DNA from: Prescottella equi
GTDB taxonomy: Bacteria; Actinomycetota; Actinomycetes; Mycobacteriales; Mycobacteriaceae
Assembly: GCF_002094305.1 (NCBI RefSeq)
Contig: NZ_LWTX01000011.1
Span: 91,265 to 155,264, forward strand
Length of the DNA stretch: 64,000 bases
Direction: 5' to 3'
Shown here: positions 46,689-55,247 of the stretch, piece after piece
Layout of the letters: every line of letters begins with the position of its first letter
How positions within the stretch are numbered: position 1 is the first letter of the stretch
The notes under the pieces: model-generated
Databases searched by the model: none
The model's input: the letters and a program-made list of their open reading frames with translations, nothing else
What the model was told of the DNA's origin: nothing
Made by a program: the position numbers and the translations under genes

Positions 46689-47648
46689 TCAGGTCGACGC
46701 CGGACGCGCCTCGGCCGTCAGGTGCCGCCCGGACCCGACGAGCAGGATCAGACACACCACGACGGCCGGCCACACCAGGATTTCACCGATCGGACGCAAC
46801 CAGTCGGCGTCGGACGACACCGCGACCGTGAGCGACGCCGCCGACGTCATGCCCATCGGGAAGGCGGTGGACCAGCGGCGCACGTCGTATTGCAGTCGCG
46901 GCCATCTGATCTCGGAGACCACCAGCACCACGTAGTCGATCAGTACGATGCACACGATCACCACCCCGGCCACGCGGATCGCGTCGTGGAGACCCTCGGG
47001 CCACCCTGCCGCGACTGCCGCGGGCGCCAGCTTCCCCGCGGCCAGAGCACTGATCGCGAGGCCACCCGCGAACACCCACTGGTCGCCGGCGCCGACCCGG
47101 AACTGGTCGAACGATAACCGGATGAGGACCATCAGGTAGAAGAACAGCCCCAGCAGGAACGCGACGAACGCGGGTCCGACGATCCAGGGCGCCGGCGCCG
47201 ATACCGCCAGCGAGGCGCCCAGCACCGCCAGCCCCTGGGTCGAGACACAGAGCAGGAAGTGCACACCGACGGTGGGCGAGGTCCAGTGCCGCACCACGGC
47301 CGGGATCAGCACCAGCCACGCGACGAACGCGATGCCGAGCGCCACGGCGCCCACATGGTTCCAGCCGAGCAGCACGCATCGGGCGCCGAGCACGCACGTC
47401 GCCGCTACTCCGGTGAGCGCCGGCGGGGTGTCGGCTTCGTTCACCCAGCGCGCGCGGTCGTCGAACAACCGACCGACGAAGACCACCACGAGCAGTGCCC
47501 AGATCAGCGCTCCGACAATCAACCAGAACCGGGAAAGCCACTCGAATCCAACGAGATGCAGGGCCACCGACACGATGCCCGTCGACATCGCCGCAGCGCC
47601 TGCCCCGGCCGGGATGGCGGTCAGCGCGCGGCCGGTTCTCGTCCTCAC
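46689..47648 (-). CDS. TDT-family (TehA/SLAC1-like) membrane transporter
   Basis: A 319-aa membrane protein of the tellurite-resistance/dicarboxylate (TDT) family, with ten predicted helices: PAGAGAAAMSTGIVSVALHLVGF, SRFWLIVGALIWALLVVVFVG, VAATCVLGARCVLLG, VGAVALGIAFVAWLVLIPAV, VHFLLCVSTQGLAVLGASLAV and others to the C-terminal VWPAVVVCLILLVGSG. SLAC1-like proteins are anion channels, and TDT proteins can move dicarboxylates or sulfite. The GTG at 47648 is given; an earlier GTG at 47666 is possible, as neither has an ideal ribosome site. It is divergent from narG with 128 bases between, but no direct link to nitrate is visible. Confidence 0.85.
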   Translation of the reverse strand: MRTRTGRALTAIPAGAGAAAMSTGIVSVALHLVGFEWLSRFWLIVGALIWALLVVVFVGRLFDDRARWVNEADTPPALTGVAATCVLGARCVLLGWNHVGAVALGIAFVAWLVLIPAVVRHWTSPTVGVHFLLCVSTQGLAVLGASLAVSAPAPWIVGPAFVAFLLGLFFYLMVLIRLSFDQFRVGAGDQWVFAGGLAISALAAGKLAPAAVAAGWPEGLHDAIRVAGVVIVCIVLIDYVVLVVSEIRWPRLQYDVRRWSTAFPMGMTSAASLTVAVSSDADWLRPIGEILVWPAVVVCLILLVGSGRHLTAEARPAST

Positions 47649-47776
47649 ACCCGGGCCGTCGGACACCTCCCCATGATGCGCGTGTCGGGCGGCGGCCGGT
47701 CCCGATTCGACGGTTCCGCTCGGGTTTCGCTGCGCGCCTCGGCCGTATGCGCCATCCTCGACAGAGGGAGGCAGCC

Positions 47777-50700
47777 ATGTCGCGTGCAACCGACGAACCC
47801 GATCGCTCCGCCCCGCCACCACCCGCACCGATCGAAAGTCCGTTCGGCGCGGCCCTGCTCGAGACGGGGCGTTTCTTCACCCGCTCCACCGTGTCCGCAG
47901 ACCTGCGCGCGGTGTACCGGACGGGCGGGCGGGACGGGGATGCCTTCTACCGGGACCGGTGGAGTCACGACAAGGTGGTCCGGTCGACGCACGGCGTGAA
48001 CTGCACCGGATCCTGCTCGTGGAAGGTGTACGTCAAGGACGGCGTCATCACCTGGGAGACGCAGGCGACAGACTATCCCTCGGTGGGTCCGGACCGTCCC
48101 GAATACGAACCTCGTGGCTGCCCCCGTGGTGCCGCCTTCTCCTGGTACACCTACTCCCCCACCAGGGTTCGCTACCCGTACGTGCGCGGACTGCTGCTGG
48201 AGATGTTCCAGGAGGCCCGTGAGCGGTTGGGCGACCCCGTGCTGGCGTGGGCCGACGTCGTCGGCGATCCCGGCCGGCGGGCCCGCTACCAGCGCGCACG
48301 TGGCAAGGGCGGGCTGGTCCGGGCGTCGTGGGAGGACGCGGTGGAGATGATCGCCGCCGCACACGTACACACGATCGCGAAGTACGGTCCCGACCGGGTG
48401 GCGGGATTCTCGCCGATCCCGGCGTTCTCGATGGTGTCGTTCTCGGCGGGGTCCCGCTTCATCGAGTTGCTCGGCGGGGTGATGACGTCGTTCTACGACT
48501 GGTACGCAGACCTTCCGGTGGCGTCACCGCAGGTGTTCGGCGACCAGACCGACGTGCCCGAGTCCGGTGACTGGTGGGATGCCGCCTATCTGATCATGTG
48601 GGGCTCCAACGTCCCGGTCACCCGCACCCCGGACGCCCACTGGATGGCGGAGGCACGTTATCGAGGCCAGAAGGTGGTGGTGGTCTCCCCCGACTATGCG
48701 GACGCCACCAAGTTCGCCGACGCGTGGCTGCCCGCCCAGCCCGGCACCGACGGCGCCCTCGCGATGGCGATGGGCCACGTGATCCTGCAGGAGAACTACG
48801 CCGACCGACGAGTCCCGATGTTCGACGACTTCGCTTCGCGCTACACGGATCTGCCCTTCCTCGTCACACTCACCGAACGTGACGGCGCGTATGTACCGGG
48901 ACGGTTCCTGCGCGCGTCGGATCTCGGTGACGACGGTGAGGGCGCCGAGTGGAAGACCGTGCTCCTGGACTCCGGGGACGGGTCGGCCGTCGTCCCCCGG
49001 GGCAGCATGGGATTTCGGCACACCGAGTCCGGTGTGGGGCAGTGGAACCTGGACCTCGGCGACACCGTCCCGGCGCTGAGTGTGCGGGATGCACCGGGCG
49101 ATGCCGAGAGTGTCGAGGTCCTGCTGCCGCGCTTCGATGTCGGCGAGGGCGCGACGATGCGCCGAGGCGTACCGGTCCGCGAAGTGGGCGGGCAACTGGT
49201 GACGACCGCGTTGGACCTGATGCTCGCACAGTACGGGGTGCGGCGCGACGGCCTACCTGGAACGTGGCCCGCCGGGTTCGACGATCCGGACCAGCCCTAC
49301 ACCCCGGCGTGGCAGGAATCGTTGACGTCGGTGCCGGCCGGATCGGTGTTGCGGATCGCGCGCGAATTCGTCCGCTCCGCCGAGAGATCCGGTGGACGTT
49401 CGATGATCGTCATGGGTGCCGGCATCTGCCAGTGGTTCCACGGCGACGCCACCTACCGCGCGGTGCTGGCCCTGCTGATGCTGACCGGCAGCATGGGCAG
49501 GAACGGCGGCGGCTGGGCGCACTACGTGGGACAGGAGAAGGTGCGGCCGATCACCGGGTGGGCGACGATGGCGATGGCCACCGATTGGTCCCGGCCGCCG
49601 CGACAGGCCATCGGCACCGCCTTCTGGTACATGCACGCCGACCAGTGGCGCTACGACGGCTACCGAGCCGACGCGCTCGCCTCCCCGCTCGCGGAGGGAC
49701 GTCTCGCCGGGCAGCACACGGCGGACACCATCGCGCAGTCCGCACGGATGGGCTGGATGCCGTCGTATCCGCAATTCGACCGCAACCCCCTCGACCTCGC
49801 CGACGACGCGGCGGCGTCGGGCGTCGACGTGGGCGACTACGTGGTGGACCAACTCCGCAGTGGGAAACTGCACTTCGCGGTCGAAGATGTCGACGCCGAG
49901 GAGAACTGGCCGCGCGTACTGACGCTGTGGCGGGCGAACCTGCTCGGCGCGTCGGCGAAAGGCAACGAGTACTTCCTCGAACATCTCCTCGGTGCGGGCT
50001 CGAGTCTGCGCGCCGACGAGACGCCGGCCGAGACCCGCCCGACGTCGGTGCGGTGGCGGGACGAGGCACCCCGCGGCAAGCTGGATCTGATGGTGTCGCT
50101 GGACTTCCGGATGACCAGCTCGACGCTGTTGTCGGACATCGTGTTGCCGGCCGCGACGTGGTACGAGAAGTACGACCTGTCGAGCACCGACATGCACCCC
50201 TTCGTGCATGCGTTCACGCCGGCCGTCGATCCGCCCTGGGAGGCCCGCAGCGACTTCGATGCGTTCACCGAGATCGCGCGCCGCTTCAGCGAACTCGCGA
50301 AGACTCATCTCGGCACCCGCCACGATCTGGTGGCGACCGCTCTCGGGCACGACACACCCGGCGAGACCGCGCAGCCGTTCGGCGAGGTACGCGACTGGCG
50401 AGCCGGCGAGGTCGATCCGCTCCCGGGCAGGACGATGCCGGGACTGCAGGTGGTCGAACGGGACTACACCGCGATCGCCGAGAAGATGTCCACCCTCGGT
50501 CCACTGGCGGAGAAGGCGGGGCTGAACACCAAGGGCGTCACGTTCCACCCGGACGAGGAGGTCGCGGAACTGGCACGAACGTGCGGCGTGATGTCGTCCG
50601 GTGCGGGCGCCGGACGCCCCGCGCTGGACACCGACGCGAAGATGGCCGAGGCCATCCTGGCGCTGTCCGGGACCACGAACGGCCGGCTGGCGCTCGCCGG

Positions 50701-51493
50701 CTTCGAGGAACTGTCCCGGCGGGTCGGCCGGCCGCTGACCCATCTGGCGGCAGGAAACGAGGAAAGCCGGATCCGGTTCGCCGACACACAGGCTCGGCCG
50801 GTGCCCACACTGGCCAGTCCCGAGTGGTCCGGCAGCGAAGCGGGGGGCCGGCGGTACGCGCCGTTCAGCATCAACGTCGAGGAACTCAAGCCCTGGCACA
50901 CCCTCACGGGCCGAATGCATTTCGTGCTCGACCACGAATGGATGCGCGAGTTCGGCGAGGTGCTGCCGATCTACCGGCCCCCGCTCGACATCACACGGTT
51001 GTTCGGGGAGACGCGTCTCGGCGAGTCCGACGGCAAGGCCCTGTCGGTGCGCTATCTGACCCCGCACTCCAAGTGGTCCATCCACTCCGAGTACCAGGAC
51101 AACCTGCTGATGCTGTCACTGTCGCGGGGCGGGCCGAACGTGTGGATGAACGTCGACGACGCCGCCGCGATCGGGGTGGCGGACAACGACTGGGTGGAGG
51201 CCGTCAACCGCAACGGGATCCTGGTGGCCCGGGCGGTCGTCACGCACCGGATGCCACCGGGAACGGTGTTCGTCCACCACGCCCAGGAACGGCTGATCAA
51301 CGTGCCCAAGTCGGAGACCGACGGCCGGCGCGGCGGCATCCACAACTCGCTCACCCGCGTGCTGGTGAAGCCGACCCACCTGATCGGCGGGTACGCGCAG
51401 CTGTCGTTCGCATGGAACTATCTCGGCCCCACCGGCAACCAACGCGACGAGGTCACGGTGATCCGCCGCCGCAGCCAGGAGGTGCAGTACTGA
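47777..51493 (+). CDS. narG: respiratory nitrate reductase alpha subunit
   Basis: A 1238-aa molybdenum bis-MGD subunit that reduces nitrate to nitrite on the cytoplasmic side of the membrane. The FS0 iron-sulfur cluster is ligated by His72, Cys76, Cys80 and Cys115 (HGVNCTGSCS and PRGCPRG). The aspartate that binds Mo is likely Asp245 in WYADLPVASP, matching E. coli Asp222. Family motifs WGSNVPVTRTPDAHW, QWFHGDATYRAVLALLMLTGSMGRNGGGWAHYVGQEK and SKWSIHSEYQDN are intact. ATG 47777 has AGAGGGAGG. It begins narGHJI, overlapping narH at its stop (ATG inside TGATG). Length matches the family. Confidence 0.98.
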   Translation: MSRATDEPDRSAPPPPAPIESPFGAALLETGRFFTRSTVSADLRAVYRTGGRDGDAFYRDRWSHDKVVRSTHGVNCTGSCSWKVYVKDGVITWETQATDYPSVGPDRPEYEPRGCPRGAAFSWYTYSPTRVRYPYVRGLLLEMFQEARERLGDPVLAWADVVGDPGRRARYQRARGKGGLVRASWEDAVEMIAAAHVHTIAKYGPDRVAGFSPIPAFSMVSFSAGSRFIELLGGVMTSFYDWYADLPVASPQVFGDQTDVPESGDWWDAAYLIMWGSNVPVTRTPDAHWMAEARYRGQKVVVVSPDYADATKFADAWLPAQPGTDGALAMAMGHVILQENYADRRVPMFDDFASRYTDLPFLVTLTERDGAYVPGRFLRASDLGDDGEGAEWKTVLLDSGDGSAVVPRGSMGFRHTESGVGQWNLDLGDTVPALSVRDAPGDAESVEVLLPRFDVGEGATMRRGVPVREVGGQLVTTALDLMLAQYGVRRDGLPGTWPAGFDDPDQPYTPAWQESLTSVPAGSVLRIAREFVRSAERSGGRSMIVMGAGICQWFHGDATYRAVLALLMLTGSMGRNGGGWAHYVGQEKVRPITGWATMAMATDWSRPPRQAIGTAFWYMHADQWRYDGYRADALASPLAEGRLAGQHTADTIAQSARMGWMPSYPQFDRNPLDLADDAAASGVDVGDYVVDQLRSGKLHFAVEDVDAEENWPRVLTLWRANLLGASAKGNEYFLEHLLGAGSSLRADETPAETRPTSVRWRDEAPRGKLDLMVSLDFRMTSSTLLSDIVLPAATWYEKYDLSSTDMHPFVHAFTPAVDPPWEARSDFDAFTEIARRFSELAKTHLGTRHDLVATALGHDTPGETAQPFGEVRDWRAGEVDPLPGRTMPGLQVVERDYTAIAEKMSTLGPLAEKAGLNTKGVTFHPDEEVAELARTCGVMSSGAGAGRPALDTDAKMAEAILALSGTTNGRLALAGFEELSRRVGRPLTHLAAGNEESRIRFADTQARPVPTLASPEWSGSEAGGRRYAPFSINVEELKPWHTLTGRMHFVLDHEWMREFGEVLPIYRPPLDITRLFGETRLGESDGKALSVRYLTPHSKWSIHSEYQDNLLMLSLSRGGPNVWMNVDDAAAIGVADNDWVEAVNRNGILVARAVVTHRMPPGTVFVHHAQERLINVPKSETDGRRGGIHNSLTRVLVKPTHLIGGYAQLSFAWNYLGPTGNQRDEVTVIRRRSQEVQY

Positions 51494-53175
51494 TGCAGGT
51501 CGCAGCGCAGATGGCGATGGTGATGAACCTCGACAAGTGCATCGGTTGCCACACGTGCTCGGTGACGTGCAAACAGACGTGGACCAACCGCGGGGGCACC
51601 GAGTATGTGTGGTTCAACAACGTGGAAACCCGCCCGGGGCAGGGATACCCACGCAAGTACGAGAACCAGGACCTGTGGAAGGGCGGCTGGACACTGAACC
51701 GGCGCGGACGCTTGACGCTGCGCGCCGGCGGACGGGTCAAGAAGCTGCTGTCCATCTTCGCGAACCCGTTGCTACCCGACATCCGCGACTACTACGAGCC
51801 GTGGACCTACGACTACGACACCCTCACCAAGGCCCCGCTCGGCGACGACTTCCCGGTGGCGCAACCCATCTCGCTCCTGTCCGGCAAACCCATGCCGATC
51901 GAGTGGAGCGCCAACTGGGACGACGACCTGGGCGGCACCGCCGCCACCGAGGCACACGATCCGATCCTCGAACAGATGCGGGAGCAGGCCACCGAGAAGG
52001 TCCGGCTCGAGTACGAGAAGACCTTCATGTTCTTCCTCCCCCGGATCTGCGAGCACTGCCTCAACCCGTCGTGTGTGGCATCGTGCCCGTCCGGCGCGAT
52101 GTACAAGCGCGCCGAGGACGGCATCGTGCTGGTCGACCAGGACCAGTGTCGCGGTTGGCGCATGTGCGTCACCGGATGTCCCTACAAGAAGGTGTATTTC
52201 AATCACCGCACCGGCAAGGCGGAGAAGTGCACGTTCTGCTATCCGCGCGTCGAGGTGGGGCTGCCCACGGTCTGCTCGGAGACGTGCGTCGGGCGTCTGC
52301 GGTACATCGGGATCGTGCTGTACGACCTCGACCGCGTGGGCGAGGTGGCGTCCACACCCGACGAACGCGATCTCTACGACGCCCAACGCGGCCTGCTGCT
52401 CGATCCGGAGGACCCGGCAGTGATCGAGGGCGCCCGCGCCGCCGGAATCCCCGAGGACTGGATGGACGCCGCCCGCCGATCGCCGGTATACGCACTCATC
52501 GAGAAGTACCGGGTGGCGCTGCCGCTGCATCCGGAATTCCGCACGCTGCCGATGGTCTGGTACGTCCCGCCGCTGTCCCCCGTCGTCGACGTCCTGAGCG
52601 AAACAGGCCACGACGGAGAGGATCTCGACAATCTCTTCGGGGCGATCGATACCCTGCGTATCCCGGTCGACTATCTCGCGGGTTTGTTCAGTGCGGGCGA
52701 CCCCGAGCCCGTCACCGCGGTGCTGCACCGGCTGGCGGCGATGCGCTCGTACATGCGGGACCTCAACCTGGCCGACGAACCGGACGAGTCGACAGCGACC
52801 GCGGTCGGGATGACCGGTGAACAGGTCTACGAGATGTACCGCCTACTCGCGATCGCGAAGTACGAGGAGCGGTACGTCATCCCCACCGCCCACGCCGAAC
52901 AGGCCCATCAACTCGAGGAACTCGGCTGCAGTCTCGACTTCGAAGGCGGCCCCGGCATGCTGGACAGCGGACCGTTCGGGGAGGCGTCGGGCCGCCCCGT
53001 CCCCGTCGCGGTCGAGACGTTCCACGCCCTCAAACACCGGCAGACCGCCGACGACGTCGCGGACGCGCAGGACCGGTCGGCGCGCGTCAACCTCCTCAAC
53101 TGGGACGGGAAGGGTGTCGTGGACGGCATGTTCCCGAAGCGCGACGGAGACGACCCGAACGGCGGCCGGCGATGA
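51493..53175 (+). CDS. narH: respiratory nitrate reductase beta subunit
   Basis: A 560-aa iron-sulfur subunit that carries electrons from NarI to NarG. The first cluster motif is CIGCHTCSVTC (Cys16, 19, 22, 26). Others follow as CEHCLNPSCVASCP, CRGWRMCVTGCPYKK, in which the Trp replaces a Cys to give the 3Fe-4S site, and CTFCYPRVEVGLPTVCSETC. The ATG overlaps the narG stop by one base (TGATG). Its stop overlaps narJ by 4 bp. The length (about 50 residues longer than E. coli NarH) includes the C-terminal tail VNLLNWDGKGVVDGMF. All cluster ligands are in place, so it should be active. Confidence 0.97.
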   Translation: MQVAAQMAMVMNLDKCIGCHTCSVTCKQTWTNRGGTEYVWFNNVETRPGQGYPRKYENQDLWKGGWTLNRRGRLTLRAGGRVKKLLSIFANPLLPDIRDYYEPWTYDYDTLTKAPLGDDFPVAQPISLLSGKPMPIEWSANWDDDLGGTAATEAHDPILEQMREQATEKVRLEYEKTFMFFLPRICEHCLNPSCVASCPSGAMYKRAEDGIVLVDQDQCRGWRMCVTGCPYKKVYFNHRTGKAEKCTFCYPRVEVGLPTVCSETCVGRLRYIGIVLYDLDRVGEVASTPDERDLYDAQRGLLLDPEDPAVIEGARAAGIPEDWMDAARRSPVYALIEKYRVALPLHPEFRTLPMVWYVPPLSPVVDVLSETGHDGEDLDNLFGAIDTLRIPVDYLAGLFSAGDPEPVTAVLHRLAAMRSYMRDLNLADEPDESTATAVGMTGEQVYEMYRLLAIAKYEERYVIPTAHAEQAHQLEELGCSLDFEGGPGMLDSGPFGEASGRPVPVAVETFHALKHRQTADDVADAQDRSARVNLLNWDGKGVVDGMFPKRDGDDPNGGRR

Positions 53176-53777
53176 GGGCCGCGGACCTGCGCGTCCTCGA
53201 CCAGGCGTCGTCACTGCTCCTCGACTACCCCACCCCTGCCCTGTCGGGACGGCTGCCCGCCGTCGAGCAGGCACTGTCGGAGTTGCCGCGCACCGCCGCA
53301 ACGCGATCGCTCACCGGATTCGTCGGCCACCTGCGGACACAGCCGCTCCCGGATCTCACCCGGCACTACGTCGAAACCTTCGACCTGCGGCGCAAGAGTT
53401 GCCTGTACCTGACCTACTACGCCGACGGCGACACGCGCAGGCGCGGGGTGACCCTGGTCCGGCTCAAGCAGTACTACCGGCGGGCCGGTGTGGAGTTCGC
53501 CGCCGCCGACCTGCCCGACTTCCTGCCCGTCGTCCTCGAGTTCGCGGCTGCCACCGGTGACCGTTCGCTGCTCGTCAGGCACGTGCTGGGACTGCAGTTG
53601 ATCAGGCTCGGTCTCCTCGAGGTGGACAGCCCGTATCTCGCGGTGCTCGATGCGCTGCTGTCGACACTGCCGGGGCCCACCGCCGAGGACCGGGACGCGG
53701 TACTCGCGCTGGCGCGCAGCGGTCCTCCACAGGAAGACGTGGGACTGGAACCGTTCCCGACCGGAGGTGCCCGATGA
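53172..53777 (+). CDS. narJ: nitrate reductase molybdenum cofactor assembly chaperone
   Basis: A 201-aa all-helical chaperone that holds NarG and helps insert the molybdenum cofactor before attachment to NarI. The family pattern is LDQASSLLLDYPTPALSGRLPAVEQAL, YVETFDLRRKSCLYLTYYADGDTRRRG near 66-92 and DLPDFLPVVLEFAAATGD near 110. Start ATG overlaps narH by 4 bp (ATGA) and its end overlaps narI by 4 bp, so all four are translationally coupled. It is not part of the final enzyme. Confidence 0.95.
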   Translation: MRAADLRVLDQASSLLLDYPTPALSGRLPAVEQALSELPRTAATRSLTGFVGHLRTQPLPDLTRHYVETFDLRRKSCLYLTYYADGDTRRRGVTLVRLKQYYRRAGVEFAAADLPDFLPVVLEFAAATGDRSLLVRHVLGLQLIRLGLLEVDSPYLAVLDALLSTLPGPTAEDRDAVLALARSGPPQEDVGLEPFPTGGAR

Positions 53778-54541
53778 CCGACAGCAGCCTCACCGACATC
53801 CTGCTGTGGGCGGTGCTCCCCTACGTGATGGTCGGGATCTTCGTGACCGGCGTCGCGTGGCGGTATCGGTACGACCAGTTCGGTTGGACCACGAGGTCGT
53901 CGGAACTGTACGAGTCCCGGCTGCTGCGGATCGGCAGCCCGCTGTTCCACTTCGGTCTGGTGTTCGTCGTCGCCGGCCACGTCCTCGGCCTGATCATCCC
54001 CGACGAGTGGACCACCGCGCTCGGGGTGACCGAGACGCGGTACCACTACGTGGCCTACGTCCTCGGCGGCCTCGCCGGCTTCTGCACCCTCGTGGGGATC
54101 GCGATCCTGCTGTACCGCAGACGCACCAAGGGCCCGGTGTTCATGGCCACCACTCGCAACGACAAGATGATGTATCTCGTCCTCGTCGCCACAATCTGCG
54201 CGGGGCTGTGGACCACGGTCGCCGCCAATTCGTTGCACCAGGGCTACAACTACCGCGAGACCATCGGGCCCTGGTTCCGCAGCCTGTTCATCCTGCAGCC
54301 GGAGATTCACCTGATCGCATCGGCGCCACTCACGTACCAGGTGCACGCATTGATCGGCATCGTGCTGTTCATCTTGTGGCCTTTCACCCGACTCGTCCAT
54401 GCCTTCAGCGCGCCGGTGAAATACCTCTTCCGGCCCTACATCGTCTATCGCAGCCGCGACGTCGGCGGGGCTCCTCGTACCGAAACGCCCGGAAGAGGAT
54501 GGGACGTCGGCGCCACACGCCCGCCCCGCACCCCGCGCTAA
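53774..54541 (+). CDS. narI: respiratory nitrate reductase gamma subunit (cytochrome b)
   Basis: A 255-aa membrane subunit with five helices that oxidises menaquinol and passes electrons through two b hemes to NarH. Helices: ILLWAVLPYVMVGIFVTGVAW, LFHFGLVFVVAGHVLGLIIP, YHYVAYVLGGLAGFCTLVGIAILLY, MYLVLVATICAGLWTTVAAN and HALIGIVLFILWPFTRLVHAFSAP. Heme ligands are His in FHFGLV and AGHVLG and in the last two helices (VHALIG and LVHAFS). It ends in RPPRTPR and its stop TAA is also the first base of a repeat copy. It anchors the complex. Confidence 0.97.
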   Translation: MTDSSLTDILLWAVLPYVMVGIFVTGVAWRYRYDQFGWTTRSSELYESRLLRIGSPLFHFGLVFVVAGHVLGLIIPDEWTTALGVTETRYHYVAYVLGGLAGFCTLVGIAILLYRRRTKGPVFMATTRNDKMMYLVLVATICAGLWTTVAANSLHQGYNYRETIGPWFRSLFILQPEIHLIASAPLTYQVHALIGIVLFILWPFTRLVHAFSAPVKYLFRPYIVYRSRDVGGAPRTETPGRGWDVGATRPPRTPR

Positions 54542-54638
54542 GTGCGCAAAACGCGGGCCTGAGCCCTCCCGGAGCGCGATAAGTGCGCAAAACGCGGTGT
54601 GCGGAGGCGGGAACGCGCGATAAGTGCGCAAAACGCGG
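54539..54638. repeat. three 18-bp direct repeats at exact 41-bp period
   Basis: TAAGTGCGCAAAACGCGG occurs at 54539-54556, 54580-54597 and 54621-54638, with starts exactly 41 bp apart. The first overlaps the narI stop codon. Copies 2 and 3 extend to GCGCGATAAGTGCGCAAAACGCGG; copy 1 reads CGCTAAG. Each unit contains a small GCG-CAAAA-CGC hairpin. No gene covers 54542-54743 apart from these repeats. Confidence 0.9.
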
Positions 54639-54743
54639 GAGAGAGTGACGTGAATTTCATCCGCGGCGAATGAGCCAATTGTGGCGTCCGATGTGTCAAA
54701 GTCAGGTGCACTTTCGTCAGGACACGTGAATGGAGCTCTACCG

Positions 54744-55124
54744 ATGGACTCTTTCTGGGATTTTCTCTGGGTGATTCTCGTCAGCTTCGCGTTCGTCGCG
54801 TACCTGATGCTGCTGTTCTCGATCATCACGGACCTGTTCCGAGACCACAAGACGTCCGGCTGGGTCAAGGCGATCTGGGTGGTCTTCCTGATCATCCTGC
54901 CGTTCATCACCGCGCTGATCTATCTCATCGTCAACGGCGACAACATGACGAAGCGTTCGATTCGTGCCGCCCACGACATGCAGAGCGCGCAGGACGCCTA
55001 CATCCGCCAGGTCGCGGGCAAGTCGGGCCCCGAACAGATCGCCGACGCGAAGGCGCTCCTCGACGCGGGCACCATCACGCAACAGGAGTTCGAGTCGCTC
55101 AAGGCCAAAGCGCTGGCGGGCTGA
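54744..55124 (+). CDS. SHOCT-domain membrane protein
   Basis: A 126-aa protein: a PLDc-N-like two-helix membrane part (FWDFLWVILVSFAFVAYLMLLFSII and AIWVVFLIILPFITALIYLIV) with a DHKTSGW loop, then a soluble segment ending in a SHOCT domain, KALLDAGTITQQEFESLKAKAL, typical of proteins that regulate or assemble others at the membrane. The ATG at 54744 follows GGAG by nine bases; the frame also reaches a GTG at 54681. It is monocistronic by its hairpin. Function is unknown, but SHOCT proteins are frequent near membrane stress genes. Confidence 0.8.
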   Translation: MDSFWDFLWVILVSFAFVAYLMLLFSIITDLFRDHKTSGWVKAIWVVFLIILPFITALIYLIVNGDNMTKRSIRAAHDMQSAQDAYIRQVAGKSGPEQIADAKALLDAGTITQQEFESLKAKALAG

Positions 55125-55149
55125 CCCGGTCACACGCTCCGCTCTTCAC

Positions 55150-55181
55150 GACGCCGCGCTCCCGATCGGGGGCGCGGCGTC
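55150..55181 (+). terminator. hairpin after the SHOCT gene
   Basis: GACGCCGCGC (55150-55159) pairs with GCGCGGCGTC (55172-55181); TCCC/GGGG extends the stem with loop GATC. It separates the SHOCT gene from murT. Confidence 0.75.
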
Positions 55182-55247
55182 GCCGTTCACGGAGCGGCAC
55201 CGCAGCGCAGGGCGACGGCCCGCTCGGGCCTGTGGAAAACTCGTCAC

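Noticed and set aside
48949..53175. Single 1408-aa protein in the narH frame
   Set aside because: The part before 51493 is a shadow of narG; only narH from ATG 51493 is real.
54539..54638. CRISPR array
   Set aside because: Only three 18-bp units, and 23-bp spacers of low complexity; no cas gene is in the window.
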